Below, one piece after another: positions 1 through 8,753 of a stretch of 64,000 bases of DNA. The notes under the pieces are model-generated. The model had not been told where the DNA came from. It did no database searches and saw nothing but the letters and a program-made list of their open reading frames with translations. The number at the start of each line of letters is the position of its first letter. Positions within the stretch are counted from its first letter, which is position 1. The stretch is taken from NCBI GenBank assembly GCA_002347565.1, contig DDXR01000073.1, positions 19,886-83,885 of the forward strand, given 5' to 3'. The stretch comes from a bacterium UBP2_UBA2255 (lineage in GTDB: Bacteria; Edwardsbacteria; AC1; EtOH8). A program made the translations under genes and the position numbers.

Positions 1-726
1 CGGAGCCTGGACCGGGTGGGCGAGACCGTGGTCTTTGCCCCCAAGTCCGAGAAGAGCGGCGCCAGCCACTCCTTCTCCCTGCGCAAGCCGCTGGAGGTGG
101 TGTGGCGGGACCGGCGGACGGCGGCGGTCGACGGCACACCCACCGACTGCGTGATGCTGGCGGTGCGGGGGTTGATGGCGCGCCGCCCCGACCTGGTGGT
201 GTCCGGCATCAACCACGGGCCCAACTTGGGCGATGACGTCACCTATTCCGGGACCGTGGCCGGCGCCATCGAGGGGACGCTGCTGGGGATCCCGTCGATC
301 GCCGTCTCCAGCGTCGACTGGACCCGGCCCAAGTTCGCCGCGGCCGCGGCCGCGGCCGCGCGGCTGGCCTCGCTGGTGCTGAAACGCGGCCTGCCGCGCA
401 ACACCCTGCTCAACGTCAACGTCCCCAGCGTGGCGCCGTCGGCGCTGGCCGGCTGGCGCGTCACCAGGCTGGGCAAGCGCATCTATCGCGACGTGATCGT
501 CGAGAAACGGGCGCCGGACGGCCGCAAGTACTTCATGATCGACGGCGCCGATCCCGACTGGGAGCGCGAGCCTGAGACGGACTTCGCCGCCATCGAGCAG
601 CGCTGCGTGTCGATCACGCCGTTCCATCTCGACTGGACCAACCACCGGGCGATCGCCGATCTCAAGAGATGGGAACGGTGCCTGGGCCGCCGGCCGCGGG
701 CCGCGGCCCCTGCGCGGAGGGCCTGA
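1..726 (+). CDS. surE: 5'/3'-nucleotidase SurE (5' end outside window)
   Basis: Metal-dependent survival-protein phosphatase that dephosphorylates nucleoside monophosphates. The open frame is continuous from base 1, and the family's N-terminal DD metal motif would lie upstream, so roughly 25-30 residues are missing. Visible family signatures are the stretch SGINHGPNLGDDVTYSGTV, which carries the conserved Asn and Gly residues of the active site, followed by AGAIEG and later NVNVP. A run of alanines (GCG/GCC repeats near 335-360) lies between the core and the C-terminal part. Its stop codon overlaps the pcm start by one base, a pairing of surE and pcm that is common in bacteria. Confidence 0.95.
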   Translation, partial: RSLDRVGETVVFAPKSEKSGASHSFSLRKPLEVVWRDRRTAAVDGTPTDCVMLAVRGLMARRPDLVVSGINHGPNLGDDVTYSGTVAGAIEGTLLGIPSIAVSSVDWTRPKFAAAAAAAARLASLVLKRGLPRNTLLNVNVPSVAPSALAGWRVTRLGKRIYRDVIVEKRAPDGRKYFMIDGADPDWEREPETDFAAIEQRCVSITPFHLDWTNHRAIADLKRWERCLGRRPRAAAPARRA

Positions 727-1373
727 TGAACTTCGAGGCCCTGCGCAAGCAGATGGTCGCCCGGCAGCTGATCCCCGGCGGCATCGTCGACCCCCGGGTG
801 CTGGCGGCGCTGGGTAAGGTGCCACGCCATCTGTTTGTGGAGCCGGCCCTCCAGCACCGGGCCTACGGCGACCACGCCCTGCCCATCGGAGAGGGGCAGA
901 CCATTTCCCAGCCCTACATGGTCGCCCTGATGACCCAGTCGCTGCGGCTGAACGGGACCGAGAAGGTGCTGGAGATCGGGACCGGGTCGGGCTACCAGGC
1001 GGCGGTGCTGGCCGAGCTGGCGGCCCGGGTGTTCACCGTGGAGCGGATCGACAAGCTGGCCCGGCGGGCCCGGCAGCTGCTGGAATCGCTCAGGTACAAC
1101 AACATCGTCGTCAAGATCGGCGACGGCACCCTGGGGTGGCGGGAGTACGCCCCCTACGACCGCATCATCGTCACGGCCGCGGCCCCGCAGCTGCCGCCAT
1201 CCTACTGGGACCAGCTGGCCGAGGGCGGGCTGATCGCCATCCCCACCGGCGGCCGCGAACTGCAGACCATGGAGGTGATCGAGAAACGGGGCGGCCGGGA
1301 GGTCCGCACGCCCCGCGACCGTTGCGTGTTCGTCCCGCTGATCGGGAAGGACGGCTGGAACGATGACGGTTGA
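726..1373 (+). CDS. pcm: Protein-L-isoaspartate O-methyltransferase
   Basis: Repairs isomerised aspartyl residues in aged proteins using S-adenosylmethionine. 215 residues, normal length. It carries the family sequence PRHLFVEP, the substrate-loop sequence GEGQTISQPYMVALM and the SAM motif VLEIGTGSGYQAAVL. I chose the ATG at 726 because it overlaps the surE TGA; a longer upstream reading would have an unconserved N-terminus. surE and pcm form a stress/repair pair that appears translationally coupled, and the 3' end overlaps the next gene by 11 bases. Confidence 0.96.
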   Translation: MNFEALRKQMVARQLIPGGIVDPRVLAALGKVPRHLFVEPALQHRAYGDHALPIGEGQTISQPYMVALMTQSLRLNGTEKVLEIGTGSGYQAAVLAELAARVFTVERIDKLARRARQLLESLRYNNIVVKIGDGTLGWREYAPYDRIIVTAAAPQLPPSYWDQLAEGGLIAIPTGGRELQTMEVIEKRGGREVRTPRDRCVFVPLIGKDGWNDDG

Positions 1374-1833
1374 TCGCCGCACCCGCATCGGCATCATCGG
1401 CGCCGCCAGTTGCACGGCCAAGCAGGCCGAGCAGGCCGAGCAGGTGGGGCGGTTGGTCGCCGAGGCGGGCGCCGTGCTGGTCTGCGGCGGCCTGGGCGGT
1501 GTGATGGCGGCCGCCTGCCGCGGGGCGGCGCACGTGGGCGGGATCACGCTGGGGATCCTCCCCGGCAATGGCGCGGCCGAGGCCAACGAGTTCGTGGCCA
1601 TCCCGGTCGTGACCGGCATGGGGTGCGCCCGCAATGCGCTGGTGGTCCGGACGTCCCAGAGCGTCATCGCAATCGGCGGGCGCTACGGCACGCTTTCCGA
1701 GATCGCTTACGCCGCTCAATTCGAGATCCCGATCGTCGGGCTGGGCACCTGGAAGGTGCGCGCGCCGATCAGACACGTCCGGACGCCGCAGGAGGCGGTC
1801 AGGCTGGCGCTGGCGCTGGCTGCCGCGGCTTGA
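1363..1833 (+). CDS. LOG/SLOG-family protein (TIGR00725 type)
   Basis: A 156-residue Rossmann-like protein of the LOG (lysine decarboxylase-like) superfamily, which includes cytokinin-activating nucleotide phosphoribohydrolases. It begins IGIIGAASC, continues with the glycine-rich CGGLGGVMAAACRGA, and has GGRYGTLSEIAYA where the family has PGGxGTxxE. The subfamily has no settled substrate; nucleotide binding or hydrolysis is inferred from the fold only. The start overlaps pcm by 11 bases, so it is in the same operon. Confidence 0.8.
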   Translation: MTVDRRTRIGIIGAASCTAKQAEQAEQVGRLVAEAGAVLVCGGLGGVMAAACRGAAHVGGITLGILPGNGAAEANEFVAIPVVTGMGCARNALVVRTSQSVIAIGGRYGTLSEIAYAAQFEIPIVGLGTWKVRAPIRHVRTPQEAVRLALALAAAA

Positions 1834-1836
1834 GCG

Positions 1837-2112
1837 ATGCGCCGGATGCTGACGGCGACCGTGTCCGGCCGGGTGCAGGGAGTGGGGTTCCGCTGGTTCG
1901 TGCAGCGCATCGCCTGCGCGTCGGGGTTGACAGGCTATGTCCGGAACACGGCCGACGGCCGGGTCAAGGTCGCGGCCGAAGGCGAGGATGCGGCGGTGCG
2001 CCGCCTGCTCGACGCCCTGCGGCAGGGGCCGCCCGGTTCCCGGGTGACCGCGGTCGACGTTTCCTGGGACGAGGCGACCGGTCAGCACCGTCAATTCACG
2101 ATTGAACACTAG
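1837..2112 (+). CDS. acyP: Acylphosphatase
   Basis: Small enzyme (91 residues) that hydrolyses acyl phosphates. The phosphate-binding loop GRVQGVGFRWFV with its catalytic Arg, and the catalytic Asn in GYVRNTADGRV, are both intact. It starts three bases after the LOG-family gene and is probably cotranscribed with surE-pcm upstream and apt downstream. A start nine bases later (MLTATV) is equally possible. Confidence 0.93.
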   Translation: MRRMLTATVSGRVQGVGFRWFVQRIACASGLTGYVRNTADGRVKVAAEGEDAAVRRLLDALRQGPPGSRVTAVDVSWDEATGQHRQFTIEH

Positions 2113-2124
2113 CGCAGGCGTGTC

Positions 2125-2652
2125 ATGAAGATCGACCTCGCCCGGCACATCCGCAACGTGCCTGACTTCCCCAGGAAGGGCATCGGCTTCAAGGACATCA
2201 CCACCCTGCTGGCGCAACCGGCGGCATTCAGGGCCGCGGTTGATCGCCTGGCGCGCGAGCTCAAGGACGTCAAGTTCGACGGCATCGCGGCCATAGAGTC
2301 GCGTGGATTCACCTTCGGTTCGGCGCTGGCCTATAAGCTGGGGACCGGGGTGATCCTGGTGCGCAAGCCCAACAAGCTACCCGCGAAGAAGATCCGCCAG
2401 GAGTACAAGCTGGAGTACGGCAGCGACGCCCTGGAGATGCACCGCGATGCCGTCAGGACCGGTCAGCGCGTTCTGATCGTCGATGACCTGCTGGCCACCG
2501 GCGGCACCGCCCTGGCCGCTGCCCGGATGGTGGAACGGCTGAAGGGGAGGGTGGCCGCCCTGGCCTTCGTGGTCGAGCTCGACTTCCTCCGGGGCCGCGG
2601 CCGCCTGGGCAGGTATCAGGTCCGGTCGCTGGTCCACTACCGCGGGGAATAA
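2125..2652 (+). CDS. apt: Adenine phosphoribosyltransferase
   Basis: Purine salvage: adenine plus PRPP gives AMP. 175 residues, typical length. The N-terminal DFPRKGIGFKDITTLL and the PRPP-binding motif VLIVDDLLATGGTA are diagnostic, and the RKPNKLP hood region is also present. It ends one base before the next start codon, so it is tightly packed in the same direction as its neighbours. Confidence 0.96.
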   Translation: MKIDLARHIRNVPDFPRKGIGFKDITTLLAQPAAFRAAVDRLARELKDVKFDGIAAIESRGFTFGSALAYKLGTGVILVRKPNKLPAKKIRQEYKLEYGSDALEMHRDAVRTGQRVLIVDDLLATGGTALAAARMVERLKGRVAALAFVVELDFLRGRGRLGRYQVRSLVHYRGE

Positions 2653-2653
2653 G

Positions 2654-3031
2654 ATGCGGACGCTGTCACTGCTGCTGGCGTCCGCCCTGACGGCATCGGC
2701 CCTCGCCCAGCCCGAGCCCGATACCTCGGGCGCTCCGTTCCAGGAGTACTACAACCGCCTGATCGACGATTGGCGTGTGCAGCAGGTGAGGGATTTCGCC
2801 CAGCAGTGGGGGATCAACGTCATTGGCGGGCGTCAGTTCAACGTCAACAGAAGCTTCTGGGAGGAGCGGTTCAACCTCAGCCTGTCGGTGGGCCTGCCCA
2901 GGGGCCGCCAGGGGCAAAGCCTGGTGCTGGAGTATCAGCTGGCCCCGCGCCTGGTGCTGCGCGGCGAGGCCGCGCACCAGCAGGCCAAGAGCGACGGCTG
3001 GATCGATGTCATTTTCCGCACCGAATACTAG
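2654..3031 (+). CDS. Small exported outer-membrane-type protein (TamB C-terminus-like)
   Basis: 125 residues with a clear N-terminal signal peptide (MRTLSLLLASALTASALAQ). The second half (about residues 60-125) alternates polar and hydrophobic residues and ends in an aromatic residue (FRTEY), like outer-membrane beta-strands; it reminds me of the last segment of TamB/DUF490 proteins. The function is unknown. It directly precedes the giant protease/barrel gene (17-base gap), so it may be a partner or assembly aid for that protein; this is inference from position. Confidence 0.6.
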   Translation: MRTLSLLLASALTASALAQPEPDTSGAPFQEYYNRLIDDWRVQQVRDFAQQWGINVIGGRQFNVNRSFWEERFNLSLSVGLPRGRQGQSLVLEYQLAPRLVLRGEAAHQQAKSDGWIDVIFRTEY

Positions 3032-3047
3032 CACCGGAGACGGGACG

Positions 3048-5906
3048 ATGGTAAAGCGCGTATTGTTGACGGCGGCGGCGCTGGCCGTCTGCGGCCTCGC
3101 GGCCGCGCAGGACGGCTACTTCGGCAAGAACAAGGTCAGCTACAAGCGGTTCGGCTGGCAGAAGCTGGAAACGACGCACTTCGACGTCTATTACTACCAG
3201 CGCCAGCATTCGCTGGCATCGATCGCGGCCCGGATCGCGGAGCAGGCGTTCGAAAAGCTGTCACGGGACCTGCGGCATACCCCCAAGGACCGGGTCCCCC
3301 TGGTCCTGTACGGTTCGCACAACGACTTCGAGCAGACCAACATCATCTCCGACATCATCGAGGAATCGGTGGGCGCCTTCACGACCGTGATGAAGAACCG
3401 GGTGGTCGTCCCCTACACCGGATCCTATGCCGACCTCGAACACGTCATCACCCACGAGCTGACCCATGCCTTCATGTTCGACATCTTCATGGGCGGTTCG
3501 GTCAGCACCATGATGTCGCTGCAGAGCCTTTCGCAGCTCCCGCTGTGGTTCGCCGAGGGGCTGGCGGAGCACCAGTCGAGGGGGTGGGATCCGGAGTCCG
3601 AGATGTTCATCAAGGACCTGGCCGTCAACCAGCGGCTGGTGCCGATTCCGGAGCTGAACAACTACGGCGGCGGGTACATCGTCTACAAGCAGGGACAGTC
3701 GATCATCCGCTTCATCGCCACCAAATACGGCCAGGCGAAGGTCGCCGAGCTGCTGCACCTGGCGAAGGGCGACCGCAGCTTGGATCGGGCCTGCAAGCAG
3801 GCGCTGGGCATCGACCTGGAGCGGCTGTCGGCCGACTGGGAGAAGGACGTCCATAAAACATACTGGCCGTTCCTGGCCGCCAAGAGGGAGCTGCCCGAGG
3901 TGGCGCGGCAGCTGACCCAGCACGACAAGAACGAATCATACTTCAACCTCAGCCCCAGCTTTTCACCCGGGGGCGACCGGATCGCGTACATCTCCGACCA
4001 GGGCGGGTACGCCGGCATCTACGTCATCTCCAGCATAGACGGCCACCGCATCGCGCACCCGGTGAAGGGCGAGAAGACTTCGCATTTCGAGGCCATGCAC
4101 CTGGCCTGGTTCCGCGGGGGATTAAGCTGGTCGCCCGACGGCAAGCGGATCGCCTTCGCCGCCAAGTCGTCGACCGGCGATCGCCTCTACGTGGTCGACG
4201 CCGTGTCAGGCCGGGTGCTGCGAAAGCTGGCGCTGGGGCTGGACGGCGTCTATTTCCCCAGCTGGTCCCCGAACGGCGACCGCATCGCGTTGTGCGGACT
4301 GAGGGACGGTCATGCCGACCTGTACCTGGTGGCGCCGGACGGATCGGGCCTGCGCCAGCTGACCGACGATCTCTACGACGACCGCGAACCGGCCTGGTCC
4401 CCGGACGGCTCATCGATCGTCTTCGCCTCCGACCGTCCCGCGCCCGCCGCCGGCGGCGCTGGCGATAGCCTCGGGTTCGGACGTTACCGCCTGTTCGCCG
4501 TCGACACTGCGGGAAGCCAGTTGTCCTGCGTCACGCCGGACGAGCAGTGGGCCGTCTCGCCCAGCTGGTCGCCGGCCGGGCTGATCTACGTCACCTACCG
4601 CCGGGGCATCCCCAACATCGGCTACAAGGCGCATCCCGACAGCGCCGGCATCCTGCTCACCGACGTCATGACCGGCTGCTTCCAGCCCCAGTGGTCGGCC
4701 GACGGCAGCCGGATCGTGTTCACCGGCTACCACCGGACGGGCTGGAACATCTTCACCATCAAGAACCCGCTGGAAAAGGCGCCGGCGGCAGATGAAGGCC
4801 AGACCTGCCTGGCGTCGCAGACGGACAGCGCCTGGCACCAGCCCCGGATCGTCTCCCTGGCGGCGGCCGACACCGCCGGGTTCGCGCCGGTGAGGGCGAC
4901 GCGCAAATTCTCGATCGATTGGGCAGCGGGAACTGTCGGGTACAGCACCTACAGCGGGCTGTCGGGCCAGGTGGTGCTGGCGGTCAGCGACATCCTGGGA
5001 GACCATCTGTTCTACTGGCGGTCGGACATGGTGGTCGATTTCGAGAACTCCGACTACCAGCTGTCGTACCTCTATCTGCCGCGGCGGCTGGATTTCGGAT
5101 TCAGCTTGTACCAGGACCACGGCTACTACCGTGCGGGCAACGGCGACATCCTGATCGAGAGGCTGCGGGGGATGCAGGGGCTGGTGTCGTACCCGTTCTC
5201 ACGGTTCCAGCGCCTGGACCTGGCGGCCAGGTGGGACCATTACCAGCAAACGTACTATTTCTACAGCCGCCCCGACGCCAGCATCGACGTCATCGCGCCC
5301 TCGCTTTCCTGGGTCACCGATAACGCGCTGTGGGGGCATACCGGCCCCCGCGACGGACGGCGCACCATGATCGGGGCCGAGATCAGCAACCCGGCCTGGG
5401 GCAGTTCGCTGACCTACGTCACCGGCTACGGCGACCTGCGACGGTACTGGAAGCTGTCCCGCCGCACCCTGTTCGCCACCCGCCTGATGGCTGGCGCCTC
5501 GAAGGGGACCGACGCCCAACTGTTCAGCCTGGGCGGACCGTACGACCTCCACGGCTACGATTACGACGAGTTTTTCGGCACCCGGGTGGCGCTGGCCAAC
5601 CTGGAGTTCCGGTTCCCGCTGATCGACCGCCTGGATCTGGCGGTCCCGCCGCTGCGGATGGGGGGCATCAGGGGTGCCCTGTTCTTCGACCTGGGGGCTG
5701 CCTGGAGCGACGACCGCTCGTTCCAGGCGTTCGACGGACGCAGCGCCGCCCTGCTGAAGACCAAGGATCTGCGCTCCGGCCTGGGCGGCGGCATGCGCAT
5801 CAACCTCTACCCGTTTCTGCTCAAGATCGACTTCGGCCTGGCCACCGACCTGGCGATGATCTCCACCGGAACCAGGACCACGGTCACTTTCGGCAGCGAG
5901 TTCTAG
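3048..5906 (+). CDS. Exported HExxH peptidase - TolB-like propeller - Omp85-like barrel protein
   Basis: 952 residues with a signal peptide (MVKRVLLTAAALAVCGLAAAQ). Residues about 30-290 look like a gluzincin 'peptidase MA' domain: HELTH at 136-140 and a downstream glutamate in WFAEGLAE near 170, the expected third zinc ligand. Residues about 300-600 contain repeated PD40/TolB-like blades (SPGGDRIAYISD, SPDGKRIAFAA, SPNGDRIALC, SPDGSSIVFASD). The last 300 residues look like an Omp85/surface-antigen barrel with a glycine-rich turn (GGPYDLHGYDYDEFFG) followed by EFRFPL, ending GSEF. Inferred: an outer-membrane-anchored protease with a periplasmic propeller. I chose ATG 3048 because the signal peptide starts there. 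A paralogue lies at 25558-28374. Confidence 0.8.
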   Translation: MVKRVLLTAAALAVCGLAAAQDGYFGKNKVSYKRFGWQKLETTHFDVYYYQRQHSLASIAARIAEQAFEKLSRDLRHTPKDRVPLVLYGSHNDFEQTNIISDIIEESVGAFTTVMKNRVVVPYTGSYADLEHVITHELTHAFMFDIFMGGSVSTMMSLQSLSQLPLWFAEGLAEHQSRGWDPESEMFIKDLAVNQRLVPIPELNNYGGGYIVYKQGQSIIRFIATKYGQAKVAELLHLAKGDRSLDRACKQALGIDLERLSADWEKDVHKTYWPFLAAKRELPEVARQLTQHDKNESYFNLSPSFSPGGDRIAYISDQGGYAGIYVISSIDGHRIAHPVKGEKTSHFEAMHLAWFRGGLSWSPDGKRIAFAAKSSTGDRLYVVDAVSGRVLRKLALGLDGVYFPSWSPNGDRIALCGLRDGHADLYLVAPDGSGLRQLTDDLYDDREPAWSPDGSSIVFASDRPAPAAGGAGDSLGFGRYRLFAVDTAGSQLSCVTPDEQWAVSPSWSPAGLIYVTYRRGIPNIGYKAHPDSAGILLTDVMTGCFQPQWSADGSRIVFTGYHRTGWNIFTIKNPLEKAPAADEGQTCLASQTDSAWHQPRIVSLAAADTAGFAPVRATRKFSIDWAAGTVGYSTYSGLSGQVVLAVSDILGDHLFYWRSDMVVDFENSDYQLSYLYLPRRLDFGFSLYQDHGYYRAGNGDILIERLRGMQGLVSYPFSRFQRLDLAARWDHYQQTYYFYSRPDASIDVIAPSLSWVTDNALWGHTGPRDGRRTMIGAEISNPAWGSSLTYVTGYGDLRRYWKLSRRTLFATRLMAGASKGTDAQLFSLGGPYDLHGYDYDEFFGTRVALANLEFRFPLIDRLDLAVPPLRMGGIRGALFFDLGAAWSDDRSFQAFDGRSAALLKTKDLRSGLGGGMRINLYPFLLKIDFGLATDLAMISTGTRTTVTFGSEF

Positions 5907-6476
5907 ATGCCGCTGCGGGTGATCGCAGGCGAGCTGCGGGGGCGCAGCCTGGCAACGGCAGAGGGGAGACGCGTGCGGCCGTCGTCCGGCCTGGTGCGCG
6001 GCGCCATCTTCAACGTGCTGCAGGGCCTGACGGAGGGGGCGGACGTGCTGGACCTCTATGCCGGCAGCGGCGCGCTGGGGATCGAGGCGCTGTCGCGGGG
6101 CGCTCGGCGCGCGGTGCTGGTCGAACGCGACGCCCGCTCGCTGGAGACGATGCGGCGCAACATCGCCGCGCTCACGCTGGCTGACCGCGCGTCGGTCGTC
6201 AACAGTGATGCGCTGGGGTACCTGGTCGGCTGCGGCGAGCGGTTCGACCTGGTCCTGGCCGACCCGCCCTACGACCAGAAGGTCGCGGCGGAGATACTGC
6301 GGGTCGTGTCCGACCGCCAGCTGTTGCGCGAGGACGGCGTGCTGGTGATCCAGCACTCGTCGCGGGACGATGCTGTGCCGGGCGCCGGCGCGCTGACGTT
6401 GTGGAAGCAGAAGAAGCACGGCAAGACTGCGGTTGACTTCTATCGCAGTATCATACTTGGGAACGAATCTCTCTAA
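5907..6476 (+). CDS. rsmD: 16S rRNA (guanine966-N2)-methyltransferase RsmD
   Basis: Methylates G966 of 16S rRNA during 30S assembly. 189 residues. MRVIAG-like N-terminus (LRVIAGELRGR), SAM motif VLDLYAGSGALGIEALSRGA, and the catalytic DPPY motif (VLADPPYDQKV) are all present. It abuts the stop of the preceding giant gene and precedes coaD, a neighbour pair that is conserved in many bacteria. Confidence 0.94.
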   Translation: MPLRVIAGELRGRSLATAEGRRVRPSSGLVRGAIFNVLQGLTEGADVLDLYAGSGALGIEALSRGARRAVLVERDARSLETMRRNIAALTLADRASVVNSDALGYLVGCGERFDLVLADPPYDQKVAAEILRVVSDRQLLREDGVLVIQHSSRDDAVPGAGALTLWKQKKHGKTAVDFYRSIILGNESL

Positions 6477-6605
6477 GGAACCCAGGAAGATCAGGAAAGA
6501 ATTGGATGTAAAAAACACAATAGGATGTGAGTGCTCGTTTACGATAAATAGTTCATGGTTTCAGGGCTTCCTCATAAAAGGGAATCAATTATACAGAGGG
6601 ATACT

Positions 6606-7085
6606 ATGGGCCGAATCGCCATCTATCCGGGCACCTTCGATCCGCTGACCAACGGCCACCTGGACGTGATCAGGCGCGGCCTGTCGCTGTTCGACACGCT
6701 GATCGTGGCCGTGGCCTGCAACGAGCGCAAGCAGCCGCTGTTCGACGTCGGGGAGCGCGTGGCGATGATCGAGCGGGCCACCCGCGGCATGAAGGGCGTC
6801 AGGGTCGACCGGTTCGACGGCCTGCTGGTGGGCTACGCCCGGCGCCAGCGGGCGGCCGCCCTGATCCGCGGCCTGCGCGCCGTGTCCGACTTCGAGTACG
6901 AGCTGCAGATGGCGCTGATGAACCGCAAGCTGAACCCGAAGGTCGAGGCCATTTTCCTGATGCCCTCCCAGCAGTACACCTACCTGAACTCGTCGGTGGT
7001 CAAGGAGATCGCCCGGATGGGCGGGCCGGTCAAGGACCTGGTGCCGCCCTTCGTGGCGGCGATGCTTAAAAGGAAGCTGGGCTGA
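6606..7085 (+). CDS. coaD: Phosphopantetheine adenylyltransferase
   Basis: Penultimate step of coenzyme A synthesis: transfers AMP from ATP to 4'-phosphopantetheine. 159 residues. The nucleotidyltransferase signature YPGTFDPLTNGHLDVI with its (T/H)xGH motif is intact, as is the C-terminal LNSSVVKEIA that replaces ISSTxxR. I chose ATG 6606 from the upstream AGAGGG ribosome site; a longer frame exists but runs into the AT-rich spacer. That spacer (6477-6605) holds no recognisable gene and no promoter I would defend. Confidence 0.96.
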   Translation: MGRIAIYPGTFDPLTNGHLDVIRRGLSLFDTLIVAVACNERKQPLFDVGERVAMIERATRGMKGVRVDRFDGLLVGYARRQRAAALIRGLRAVSDFEYELQMALMNRKLNPKVEAIFLMPSQQYTYLNSSVVKEIARMGGPVKDLVPPFVAAMLKRKLG

Positions 7086-7086
7086 T

Positions 7087-8049
7087 ATGGCGCTTGTCGA
7101 CAGGGCTGTCATCCGGGTCCAGTCAGGCGACGGCGGCAGCGGCGCGGTAAGCTTCCGGCGGGAAAAATTCGTTCCCAAGGGAGGACCGGACGGCGGCGAC
7201 GGCGGCAAGGGCGGCTCGATCCTGCTGGAAGTCGATCCCAACCTGGCGAACCTGAGGGATTTCCAGTATAACCGTCATTTCAAGGCCGGCGACGGCGCCA
7301 ACGGGATGCGTAAGCAGATGTTCGGGGCCGATGGGCTTGATTGCGTCGTCAAGGTGCCTCCGGGAACGCTCGTGTACGACGACGAGAGCGGCGATTTGCT
7401 GGCCGACCTGATAGAAGCGGGATCCCGGACAGAGATAGTCAGCGGAGGATGGGGCGGGAAAGGCAATGCCCGGTTCGCGACATCGACACGGCAGACGCCG
7501 AGGATTGCCGAGCAAGGACAAAAAGGTTCCAGCAAATCTTTACGATTAGAACTTAAATTGCTGGCAGACATAGGGTTGGTGGGATTCCCCAATGCCGGTA
7601 AATCGACCCTGCTGTCTGCGCTGACCAAGGCCCAGCCCAAGGTCGCCAGTTATCCCTTCACCACGCTTTCGCCGAATCTGGGCGTGATGCGGCTGGATGA
7701 GTGGACCACATGCACGGTTGCGGACATGCCCGGGCTGATCGAGGGCGCCCATCAGGGCAAGGGGCTGGGCACCCGATTCCTGCGCCACATCGAGCGCACC
7801 AAGGTGCTGGTGTTCGTGGTCGATGCAGCGGTGGCCGACCCCTCCCGCGAGCTCGAGATCCTGATGCTGGAGCTGGAGCAGTACGACCAGTCCCTGACGG
7901 GCAAGCCGCGCCTGGTGGTGTTCAACAAGACGGACCTGCTTCCGGCCAGGGCCAGGCGCCAGCCGAAGACCCTGTACATCTCGGCCAAGACCGGCACCGG
8001 GCTCGACCAGCTCAGGAAACGGATCTCCCGCCAGCTGAAAAAAGTGTAA
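7087..8049 (+). CDS. obgE: GTPase Obg/CgtA
   Basis: Essential ribosome-assembly and stress GTPase. 320 residues: an N-terminal glycine-rich Obg fold (SGDGGSGAVSFRREKF, GPDGGDGGKGG) to about residue 155, then the G domain with G1 GFPNAGKST, G3 DMPGLIEGA, G4 NKTDL and G5-like ISAKTG. It ends right after the G domain, so it lacks the variable C-terminal extension some bacteria have. It starts one base after the coaD stop. The middle of the gene (about 7360-7600) is less GC-rich than its surroundings. Confidence 0.96.
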   Translation: MALVDRAVIRVQSGDGGSGAVSFRREKFVPKGGPDGGDGGKGGSILLEVDPNLANLRDFQYNRHFKAGDGANGMRKQMFGADGLDCVVKVPPGTLVYDDESGDLLADLIEAGSRTEIVSGGWGGKGNARFATSTRQTPRIAEQGQKGSSKSLRLELKLLADIGLVGFPNAGKSTLLSALTKAQPKVASYPFTTLSPNLGVMRLDEWTTCTVADMPGLIEGAHQGKGLGTRFLRHIERTKVLVFVVDAAVADPSRELEILMLELEQYDQSLTGKPRLVVFNKTDLLPARARRQPKTLYISAKTGTGLDQLRKRISRQLKKV

Positions 8050-8144
8050 TGAGCCAGTCATGCACAACATAAAACGCACAAGAATGAAAACAAGAACCCG
8101 GCCATGTGGTTTCTGTGCATGCTGCGGCCACGGTGAAAGGCACA

Positions 8145-8753
8145 ATGCCTGACAGTTCCATCATCGAGATCATCGAGCAGTTCAAGTCGAGGGACAGCGC
8201 CCGTCGCATGACCGCGGTGGACCGGGCGGCTCGGGACGGCAGTCCGGCGGCCGTGGCCCTGCTGGTGAAGGCGCTGCAGGACCAGAGCTGGTCGCTGCGC
8301 GAACATGCCGTGACGGCGGCCGCCGGCGCGGGGCGGGCCGCAGTGCCGTCGCTGGTGCGCCTGCTGAACTGCGGCGTATGGTATGCCCGCGAGGCCGCCG
8401 CGCGGGTGCTGGAGCGGACCGGCGACGCGAGCTGCCTGGCCCCGCTTTCGCGGCAGGCCGGCGACGCCAACGCCAGCGCGGCCGAATCGTCTCGACGGGC
8501 GCTGGCCGCTGTCCTGTCGCGCATCGAACCGGAAAAGGCCCTGGCGGCGCTGGCATCATGTCCGCGCTGCGAGCTCGGCGGCTGCCTGCCCGCCATCCGG
8601 CAGATCGATCCGCCGCTGGCGGAACGCCTCGAACGGGCGGCGGCGGAATTTTCAACGCCGGCCGCCGATGCCGCTGACCGCCTTCAGGGCCTGCGCCGCG
8701 CCATCAGGGCAGCGCTCAAACGTGACAGCAGCGAGGACGATGAGGAGTCCTGA
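8145..8753 (+). CDS. HEAT-repeat protein
   Basis: 202 residues of amphipathic helices with HEAT/PBS-lyase-like repeats (for example AAVALLVKALQDQSWSLRE and AVPSLVRLLNCGVWYARE), suggesting a protein-binding solenoid. No catalytic motif and no signal peptide, so it is probably cytoplasmic. The ATG at 8145 has a GAAAGG site 5' of it; an upstream GTG start is possible. The last 14 bases overlap the dprA start, which implies coupled translation. Function unknown. Confidence 0.7.
   Translation: MPDSSIIEIIEQFKSRDSARRMTAVDRAARDGSPAAVALLVKALQDQSWSLREHAVTAAAGAGRAAVPSLVRLLNCGVWYAREAAARVLERTGDASCLAPLSRQAGDANASAAESSRRALAAVLSRIEPEKALAALASCPRCELGGCLPAIRQIDPPLAERLERAAAEFSTPAADAADRLQGLRRAIRAALKRDSSEDDEES

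Noticed and set aside
335..360. GCGGCC-type simple repeat in surE
   Set aside because: It encodes an alanine run in frame and is common in GC-rich genes; nothing else suggests function.
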